Assembly: GCA_043802345.1 (NCBI GenBank)
Contig: JAZDLC010000473.1
Location: forward strand, 1-14,892
From: JAZDLC01 sp043802345
Lineage (GTDB): Bacteria; Planctomycetota; B15-G4; JADJEK01
Length of the DNA stretch: 14,892 nucleotides
Direction: 5' to 3'
The notes beneath the pieces are model-generated. The model had not been told where the DNA came from. It did not search any database and saw nothing but the letters and a program-made list of their open reading frames with translations. Each line of letters starts with the position of its first letter. The stretch's first letter is position 1. The position numbers and the translations under genes are program-made. Shown one piece after another: positions 9,288-14,892 of this stretch.

Positions 9288-11702
9288 ATGTGGCTTTCCC
9301 TTTCGTGGCTGGGTGAGTTCGTCGATCTGGGCGGTCTGGATCCGGAAAAGATCGCGGAAGACCTGACCATGCGCACGGCTCTCATCGAGTCTGTGAAGAG
9401 CTGTGATCCGCACGAGAAGCTGGTGGTGGGCCGGGTCCTGGAGCGGATGCAGCATCCTGACGCGGACCGCCTGAGTGTCTGTCAGGTCGATGTCGGACAG
9501 GAGACGCTGGAAATCGTGTGCGGCGCGCCCAACGTGGCGGCCGGGCAGAATGTGGTCGTGGCCGGGGTGGGCACGGTATTGCCGGGCGACTTCATGATCA
9601 AGAAGTCGCAGATCAGAGGAGTCACGTCGCTGGGGATGATCTGCTCGGAGAGGGAGCTGGAACTGGGCGAGGGGCATGACGGCATCATGGTTCTCGAGGA
9701 GGGAATCGAGCCAGGCCGTCCGTTTCGCGAACTGCGGGGGGTGGCGGATGTCCTGCTGGAGATCGACAACAAGTCAGTGACTCACCGGCCAGATCTCTGG
9801 GGGCATGAGGGATTCGCCCGGGAACTGTCCGCGATCTACGGCCGCGATTTCAAGACGGCGGATCTGGACGTCACGCTCCAGCCGGGTACCGGCCCGATCG
9901 AGGTGCGGATCGAGGCGCCGGAGCTTTGCGGGCGGTATTGCGCGCTCTTCGTGGAAGGGGCGCTGGGCGGTCCGTCTCCGGCGTGGATGCAGCGCCGGCT
10001 GATCCATTGCGGCCTGCGCCCGCTGTCGCTGGGCGTTGATCTGTCAAACTACGTCATGCTGGAGATTGGCCAGCCGAATCACCCGTTCGACGCCGGCCGG
10101 ATCGGGGGCGGGATGATCCGGGTTCGGCGGGCGAACCCGGGAGAGGAACTGCTGACCCTGGATGGCGTGCAGAGGAAGCTGCCGGCAGGGGCCCTGGTGA
10201 TTGCCGACGAGAACCGCCCGATCGCGCTGGCGGGGATCATCGGTGGCAAGGACTCGGGGATCAGCGATAAGACGGAACAGTGCGTGGTCGAGTCCGCCTG
10301 GTTCGAGCCAGTGGCCGTGCGGGCCACTTCGGGCGTGCTGGCTCTGCGCACGGACGCGGTCGCGCGCTTCGAGAAGTCGCTCGATCCTGGCCTGTCGGAA
10401 CGGGGCCTCAGGCGATACGCGGCCCTGCTGAAGAACGTTGTCCCTTCCGCGAGGATCGCCGGGCAGTACGTGAGCGCCGGAAGTTTTGAGAATCCGCGGA
10501 TCCAGATCGCCCTGCGGCCCGCACGGGTGCGGGCCAAGCTCGGACTCGATTTCCCGGTGGCTGACATGCTGGGCTGCCTGATTCGGCTCGGTTTCGGCGT
10601 TCAGGAGCGGTCAGACGCGCTCCAGGTGGATGTTCCCGCGTTCCGGGGACCGCGGGATCTGACCTGTGAGGATGACCTGATCGAGGAGGTAGGAAGGATC
10701 CACGGCTACGAGAAGATCCCGGCGTCCCTCCCGAACCTGAGCTGCGCTCCGGTTCGCCTGCAGCCACTTTGCGACGCTTGGCGGAGGTCTGTCCAGGTCC
10801 TCACCGGAAGGATGCAGTTCTGTGAGGTGACCTCCTATCCGTACGTGGAGGAGAAGATCCTCGAGCGGGCCGGAGGAGTGGGGGACGAGCCGTACTTGCG
10901 GATCAGGAATCCGCTTCAGCAATCCGCGAGCCGGCTGAGGAGATCCCAGATTCCGTGGCTGCTGGAGTTCGTCGACCGAAACGTGAAATCGGTGGAGGAG
11001 GTGCGGCTGTTCGAGTGTGGCCGGGTCTTCCTCCCCCGGGAAGGTGGGTTGGATCTGCCGTACGAACCGATGACGCTTTCGGCCGTGCTTGCCAGAAGGG
11101 TCATGGGCAAGGGGGCTGAAGGGTCGGTGATCCGGCGTCTGAAGGGCGTCCTCGAGGAACTCTCCCGCGAGATGAGGCGGCCGCTCCGTTTCGAGGCGCT
11201 CTCGGGCAATGGCGCTTCCTGGGCCCATCCGGTGCGCTCCGCGTCGGTCTGGCAGGATGGTCTGCAGGTGGGCTGTCTCGCTGAGATCCACCCGGACATC
11301 ACGGACGGGTTTGGCTGGCGTGGCGAGGTGGCTGCGTTCGAAGTCGACCTGATCAAGATCGTGGATACCGTGGCCGAGAAGGTCCCGTACGAGCCGCCGG
11401 CCCGATTCCCGGCCGTGCGAGTCGATCTGTCGTTTCTGCTGCCGTTCACCCTGCGGTACGACACCATCTGCGGCGAGACGCGGAGCGTTGCCCCGGAACT
11501 CGAATCGATCGAGCTGCTGGACGAGTATGTGTCGAAAGAGATGGAGCCGGGCCAGCGCAGCCTTACGTTGCGGCTCTCATTCCGGGATCGAAAGCGGACC
11601 TTGAGCGACGCAGATGTCAGTGCTCAGATCGAGGCCGTTCGTGGCCGTTTGGCGGAGCTGGGAGCCACTCTGAGAGGGGATGAGGGCCCGGGCGCCCTCT
11701 GA
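9288..11702 (+). CDS. pheT: Phenylalanyl-tRNA synthetase beta subunit
   Basis: Beta chain of PheRS, which binds tRNA and edits mischarged Tyr-tRNA-Phe; 804 residues, typical. In order: N-terminal MWLSLSWLGEFVDL; an EMAP-like tRNA-binding domain at ~40-150 (VVGRVLERMQHPDADRLSVC); the B3/B4 editing domain at ~210-380 (GVDLSNYVMLEIGQPNHPFD, IIGGKDSGIS); the B5 domain at ~400-480; the inactive synthetase-like core; and a C-terminal ferredoxin-like anticodon-binding domain (FPAVRVDLSFLLP, near 705 onwards). ATG at 9288 is chosen because GAGGAG at 9275-9280 gives 7-nt spacing and the family starts M-x-L/V-S-x-x-W-L; the frame is open further upstream but overlaps pheS. Last gene of the operon. No terminator is visible before the next promoter 17 nt later. 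Confidence 0.97.
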   Translation: MWLSLSWLGEFVDLGGLDPEKIAEDLTMRTALIESVKSCDPHEKLVVGRVLERMQHPDADRLSVCQVDVGQETLEIVCGAPNVAAGQNVVVAGVGTVLPGDFMIKKSQIRGVTSLGMICSERELELGEGHDGIMVLEEGIEPGRPFRELRGVADVLLEIDNKSVTHRPDLWGHEGFARELSAIYGRDFKTADLDVTLQPGTGPIEVRIEAPELCGRYCALFVEGALGGPSPAWMQRRLIHCGLRPLSLGVDLSNYVMLEIGQPNHPFDAGRIGGGMIRVRRANPGEELLTLDGVQRKLPAGALVIADENRPIALAGIIGGKDSGISDKTEQCVVESAWFEPVAVRATSGVLALRTDAVARFEKSLDPGLSERGLRRYAALLKNVVPSARIAGQYVSAGSFENPRIQIALRPARVRAKLGLDFPVADMLGCLIRLGFGVQERSDALQVDVPAFRGPRDLTCEDDLIEEVGRIHGYEKIPASLPNLSCAPVRLQPLCDAWRRSVQVLTGRMQFCEVTSYPYVEEKILERAGGVGDEPYLRIRNPLQQSASRLRRSQIPWLLEFVDRNVKSVEEVRLFECGRVFLPREGGLDLPYEPMTLSAVLARRVMGKGAEGSVIRRLKGVLEELSREMRRPLRFEALSGNGASWAHPVRSASVWQDGLQVGCLAEIHPDITDGFGWRGEVAAFEVDLIKIVDTVAEKVPYEPPARFPAVRVDLSFLLPFTLRYDTICGETRSVAPELESIELLDEYVSKEMEPGQRSLTLRLSFRDRKRTLSDADVSAQIEAVRGRLAELGATLRGDEGPGAL

Positions 11703-11719
11703 ACTCCGCCTTGACCCGC

Positions 11720-11748
11720 TTGCCGATTGCGGCCTCTCCGGGTAGAAT
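11720..11748 (+). promoter_or_regulatory. Sigma70-type promoter of the 6S RNA candidate
   Basis: TTGCCG (11720-11725) and TAGAAT (11743-11748) are separated by exactly 17 nt. The predicted transcript start is near 11755. No open reading frame with a ribosome binding site follows at the right distance; instead a structured RNA and a terminator follow. Confidence 0.7.
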
Positions 11749-11773
11749 TCGAGGGTCAGTGGTCGAACAACAA

Positions 11774-11953
11774 ACCTCTGCTGTGTTCGTCGCAAGTGGC
11801 AAAAAGTAGAAGCTAATTTCTCTATTCAGGGAGCCAAGAGGTTCGGGTGGATCACCATGCGGTCTGAGGGCCGACCGTGAGCAAGCTCGCCTGAGGTTCC
11901 CACCTTGGACACCGGGTTTCACTTACGTCACTTCTGGCGGCATGGGCGGAGGT
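11774..11953 (+). ncRNA. ssrS: 6S RNA candidate (RNA polymerase regulator)
   Basis: 6S RNA binds the sigma70 holoenzyme by imitating an open promoter. The folding seen by hand gives its hallmark: a long rod with one big central bubble. The closing stem pairs 11774-11782 with 11945-11953, GTG 11783-11785 with CAT 11941-11943, 11787-11792 with 11935-11940, and AAGTGGC 11794-11800 with GTCACTT 11927-11933. The bubble is 11801-11828 against 11902-11926. The upper stem is GGGAGCC 11829-11835 with GGTTCCC 11895-11901, then AGG/CCT and CGGGT/GCTCG, and an apical hairpin CGGTC/GACCG (11860-11877). The structured length, 180 nt, is close to E. coli 6S (184). Stretches such as TGTTCG-CGCAAG near the 5' end and GTGAGCA-GCTCG near the apex resemble E. 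coli 6S from memory. It has its own promoter and terminator. No covariance search was run. Confidence 0.72.
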
Positions 11954-11963
11954 CCTCTTGAAG

Positions 11964-11998
11964 GAGCCTGGGGCGAGAGTCCTGGGCTCTTTTCTTCT
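11964..11998 (+). terminator. Intrinsic terminator of the 6S RNA unit
   Basis: The arms GAGCCTGGGG (from 11964) and TCCTGGGCTC (ending 11989) form a 10-pair stem with three G-T pairs and a 6-nt loop, CGAGAG. It is followed at once by TTTTCTTCT. It lies 11 nt after the closing stem of the 6S candidate, so the two define one short transcription unit. Confidence 0.85.
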
Positions 11999-12068
11999 GG
12001 CGGTGCGTGGGGCGAGCAGGGCACCGCCCCTCACGGGTTCGTGCCCGTTTCGCGAGCCGCTGATGCTC

Positions 12069-12166
12069 GTACTCAGTCGCGCAGCGACGGTACTCGTACT
12101 CGTACGCGATTCCCTGACCGCCCAAGGTCGACGCGCATGATTCGAGTACGATTCGGCCGGAATCGT
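12069..12166. repeat. GTACTC repeat block with inverted arms
   Basis: GTACTC occurs at 12069-12074 and again as a tandem GTACTCGTACTCGTAC at 12090-12105. Its complement CGAGTAC is at 12143-12149. GTACTCG (12090-12096) pairs perfectly with CGAGTAC, and an imperfect stem continues inward to CGCG/CGCG. A second hairpin, ACGATTC/GAATCGT with a 5-nt loop, covers 12148-12166 and competes for the same bases. The look is of a decayed palindromic intergenic repeat of REP or MITE kind. Copy number cannot be judged from one window. Confidence 0.5.
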
Positions 12167-12305
12167 GGGCTAGGATCAGACGTGTGCGGGAGCCATGCCC
12201 GACCCCGATCGCGTGATCGTGCACCAAACCGGGCTAAGGAGCTGCGCAGAAATAACTTCCTGTTTTGGGCGAGCAATCGTCGCTCCTGGCAAGGCGCGAC
12301 GACGA

Positions 12306-12394
12306 CCGTGTATTCGAGATACTCCGAGGAGGAGCAACACGGCCAGGGGCGGCGAGGGCCGGCCAAAACCGGGAGTTATTCCTGGGCGGGCCCT
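12306..12394. other. Two adjacent nested hairpins upstream of the L,D-transpeptidase gene
   Basis: Hairpin 1: CCGTGT (12306-12311) with ACACGG (12337-12342), enclosing CTCC/GGAG (12322-12334, loop GAGGA). Hairpin 2: AGGGCC (12355-12360) with GGCCCT (12389-12394), enclosing CCGGGA/TCCTGG (12369-12385, loop GTTAT). Both have an outer and an inner stem of similar size. No T-run follows hairpin 2. They end about 90 nt before the next start codon and could be 5'UTR structure, a small RNA, or part of a repeat. Confidence 0.45.
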
Positions 12395-12485
12395 AAGCAC
12401 GGGCACGAAGTTTGTCAGTCAAACACCCGCCCTGTCTGCGTTATTCTGGGGGGCATATCCTCCTCGATCGACCTGACGGTGAAGC

Positions 12486-13526
12486 ATGCGCGACTGGATC
12501 ATTCTCCTGGCTCTGGCTGGCCTGGCCTTCTTCGGCTTCCGCTACTGCGCCTGCTCCGGCCCTCCTGACGAGGCTGGAGCGAGCGAATCCTCCGATGCCT
12601 CTGAGAGTGAAGAGGGAGACGTCAGCCTGGTCAGGCTCGAGAGCCCGACCGGTGAGGGGCAGCGGCCATCTCCCAGCCCTGGGGGAATCAAGCAGGGGTT
12701 GCGCGATGAGCTGACAGCCATCTGCAGGTCGATGCTGGCGGATCCGAGCAGCGTGGACCTGAACAGGCTGCAGGAAATCGCACGGCAGGCTGACTCCGGG
12801 CAGGCAGGTGGCCTGGCCGCCGCGATCACCGCAGCGTGCGGGAGGAACCGGATCCAGGCCTGGAAGGGGCTCAGTCGGGTTCACGAGGCCGGCCTGCTTC
12901 ACGGAGAGGAACGGGAGGCCCTGCTCGCCGAGATCGCCCGTCAGGCCCGCCTGGCACTAAGGAAGCCCGAACTCTCGATAGGTTATCGGGTTGTGCCAGG
13001 AGACTCCTTGGCCAGGATACGGTCCCGCGTGCGCGAGGAGCACTCGCTCAATGTCAGCCCGGGGATGCTGAGGTGGGTCAATGATCTGAGGGGGGACACG
13101 ATCTACCCGGATCAGGAGCTGCGGATCCCCAAGGAACCGCTCGAACTCTGGGTCTCAAAAGAGCTGTTCCTGTTGCGGGCGACCGTGGATGGCGCCCTGA
13201 TCAGGGAGTATCCCGTCGGGCTGGGGATGGAGGACAAGACCCCCACGGAGAGCTTCGTTCTGAAGGCCCCCATCAAGGAGGCCCCCTGGAAGGACCCGCT
13301 GACGGGGAAGCTGATCTACTTCGGGGAGCCCGGATACAAGATCGGGACTCGGTGGATCGGGTTCGAGCCGAAAGGGCCCCACGGAGGGCTGGGAATCCAC
13401 GGAACTGACGAGCCGGAGAGCATCGGGAAGGCCAAGTCCCTGGGGTGCATTCGGATGAGGAACTCCGACGTCGAGGAACTGGCGGAGTTGGTGTCGGCAG
13501 GGAACACTGTCAGAATCGTAGACTGA
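12486..13526 (+). CDS. LysM domain plus L,D-transpeptidase (YkuD) protein
   Basis: Predicted envelope enzyme that makes 3-3 peptidoglycan cross-links or attaches proteins to peptidoglycan through a catalytic Cys. The 346 residues start with a membrane anchor (DWIILLALAGLAFFGF, residues 3-18). No good lipobox is present, although cysteines follow (YCAC). Then come a Ser/Glu/Asp/Pro-rich linker (~25-70), a helical region (~70-160), a LysM domain (166-~214, YRVVPGDSLARI through YPDQELRIP) and the YkuD domain (~217-346). The catalytic motif is intact: HGT at His305 and SLGCIRM with Cys321, 16 residues apart as in the family. The start is ATG with only a weak GGTGAA just upstream. It is a monocistronic gene between the 6S candidate and the rRNA operon. 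The domain assignment is sure; the exact substrate is not. Confidence 0.9.
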   Translation: MRDWIILLALAGLAFFGFRYCACSGPPDEAGASESSDASESEEGDVSLVRLESPTGEGQRPSPSPGGIKQGLRDELTAICRSMLADPSSVDLNRLQEIARQADSGQAGGLAAAITAACGRNRIQAWKGLSRVHEAGLLHGEEREALLAEIARQARLALRKPELSIGYRVVPGDSLARIRSRVREEHSLNVSPGMLRWVNDLRGDTIYPDQELRIPKEPLELWVSKELFLLRATVDGALIREYPVGLGMEDKTPTESFVLKAPIKEAPWKDPLTGKLIYFGEPGYKIGTRWIGFEPKGPHGGLGIHGTDEPESIGKAKSLGCIRMRNSDVEELAELVSAGNTVRIVD

Positions 13527-13604
13527 ATCCCGGTTTCCAGGACCGCCGGCGCTAAGTCCAAGAATAATAACGCATTTAGATTAGAAGAGATTCGTAGTCA
13601 CAGC

Positions 13605-13632
13605 TTGACTGCTGCTTGCGCCGGCGTAAAAT
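13605..13632 (+). promoter_or_regulatory. rRNA operon promoter P1
   Basis: The -35 box TTGACT and the -10 box TAAAAT are 16 nt apart. The AT-rich run just upstream (13561-13588, containing AATAATAA) could act as an UP element. It is about 380 nt ahead of the 16S start, which is far but usual for rRNA promoters with long leaders. Confidence 0.7.
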
Positions 13633-13639
13633 GCTCAAC

Positions 13640-14015
13640 TTCGCGACAAGTGGTCAAACGGACTGCTGGCGAGCCGGCACCAACCTTCGGGGAGGCGCCG
13701 GGGTCGCCGCCCAAAATGTGGTTTTTCGTTTTTGGGTGACTGGTTCGTTGACCTGGCGGCGAGAGGAACTAGACTGTCCCGCTTCGCTCGCTTGAAAAAG
13801 CGACGCCGGCAGATGCGACGCCGGCGACGAACCGATCTTTGAAATTCAGATAGCCTGTTCGATGAGCGTGTGTGAGATGTACCCTTTTCCCAAGGGATGA
13901 AGCATCATAAGCGAAACGCGACAGGAAAAGCCGCTCGCTGGATCGTGCCCTCGGGTGCGTAACGGTAGGCGGCTCTTTAACTGTTGTGTTGTCAGACCTT
14001 AATTGAAATCAAAAA
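13640..14015 (+). promoter_or_regulatory. rRNA leader with hairpins and two boxA-like antitermination sites
   Basis: Structures seen: TCGCCGCC/GGCGGCGA (13704-13762) enclosing CCCAAAA/TTTTGGG (13710-13736), sharing two bases; TCGCTT-GAAA-AAGCGA (13788-13803), a 6-bp stem with a GNRA loop; a direct repeat of GCGACGCCGGC at 13800-13810 and 13815-13825; and CCCTT/AAGGG (13882-13896). BoxA-like sites are GATCTTTGAAA at 13834-13844 and GCTCTTTAAC at 13972-13981; the second closely matches the E. coli rrn boxA core. BoxA recruits the Nus factors for antitermination. This explains most of the 489-nt gap after the L,D-transpeptidase gene. Confidence 0.6.
13748..13775 (+). promoter_or_regulatory. Possible second rRNA promoter P2
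   Basis: TTGACC and TAGACT are separated by 16 nt, about 115 nt after the P1 -10 box. The match is weaker than P1, and the region overlaps the 3' arm (13755-13762) of a leader hairpin, so it may simply be leader sequence. Confidence 0.35.

Positions 14016-14892
<877 letters not shown>

Larger units (their letters stand above)
11999..12485. other. Hairpin-rich non-coding stretch, no gene seen
   Basis: About 490 nt without a convincing gene. A + frame spanning 11942-12568 is open, but it begins inside the 6S region, runs through the terminator, has no ribosome binding site and gives an Arg/Ser/Gly-rich product with no recognisable domain. The stretch holds many inverted repeats: GGGCAC/GTGCCC (12019-12046), the GTACTC repeat block, two nested hairpins at 12306-12394 and GTTTG/CAAAC around 12411-12425. 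No clear -35/-10 pair was found before the L,D-transpeptidase gene. Confidence 0.6.

Noticed and set aside
11755..11998. The structured RNA as tmRNA, RNase P RNA or SRP RNA
   Set aside because: No tRNA-like CCA end, no GAGGAAAGTCC-type RNase P core and no SRP GGAAG-loop motif were found; the long rod with a central bubble fits 6S better.
11942..12568. 208-codon + frame in the intergenic region
   Set aside because: It starts inside the 6S closing stem, crosses the terminator and overlaps the L,D-transpeptidase start out of frame. It shows low-complexity composition and no ribosome binding site.
13540..13559. GGAC/GTCC inverted repeat after the L,D-transpeptidase stop as a terminator
   Set aside because: Only 4 bp and followed by A-rich rather than T-rich sequence; too weak to call.

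Overview
The window is a GC-rich bacterial chromosomal segment with every recognised gene on the + strand. It holds core housekeeping genes and ends in the first ~877 nt of a 16S rRNA gene. The 16S carries the string GGATTAGGCATGCAAGTCG and a variant of the 338 region (ACTCCTACGGGAGGCTGC). Together these recall Planctomycetota and neighbouring PVC or uncultivated lineages rather than Proteobacteria or Firmicutes. This placement is by eye and needs a tree.

Layout. (1) 1-4833: the F1 part of an ATP synthase operon in canonical order: atpH (5' end cut by the window), atpA, atpG, atpD, atpC. (2) 5045-6847: aspS, starting at TTG just after an 8-bp perfect stem-loop. (3) 6867-11702: a translation operon infC-rpmI-rplT-pheS-pheT behind a strong sigma70-type promoter, with a structured leader and a strong hairpin just before rpmI. 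Both are candidates for L20 autoregulation. (4) 11720-11998: an independent non-coding transcription unit with its own promoter, a ~180-nt rod with a large central bubble, and an intrinsic terminator. I read it as a 6S RNA (ssrS). (5) 11999-12485: no gene; hairpin-rich sequence with GTACTC repeats. (6) 12486-13526: a membrane-anchored LysM plus L,D-transpeptidase (YkuD) protein. (7) 13527-14015: rRNA operon control region with two promoter candidates, hairpins and two boxA-like sites. (8) 14016-end: 16S rRNA, partial.

The content is about energy generation and growth-rate-linked translation: ATP synthase, two aminoacyl-tRNA synthetases, IF3, two 50S proteins, rRNA and a probable RNA polymerase regulator. 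The one envelope gene lies between the 6S candidate and the rRNA operon.

I found no defence system, mobile element, CRISPR array, tRNA or unknown multigene system. The most interesting items are the 6S candidate, which no protein-based annotation would show, the unusual infC start site, and the unexplained structured DNA at 12000-12480.
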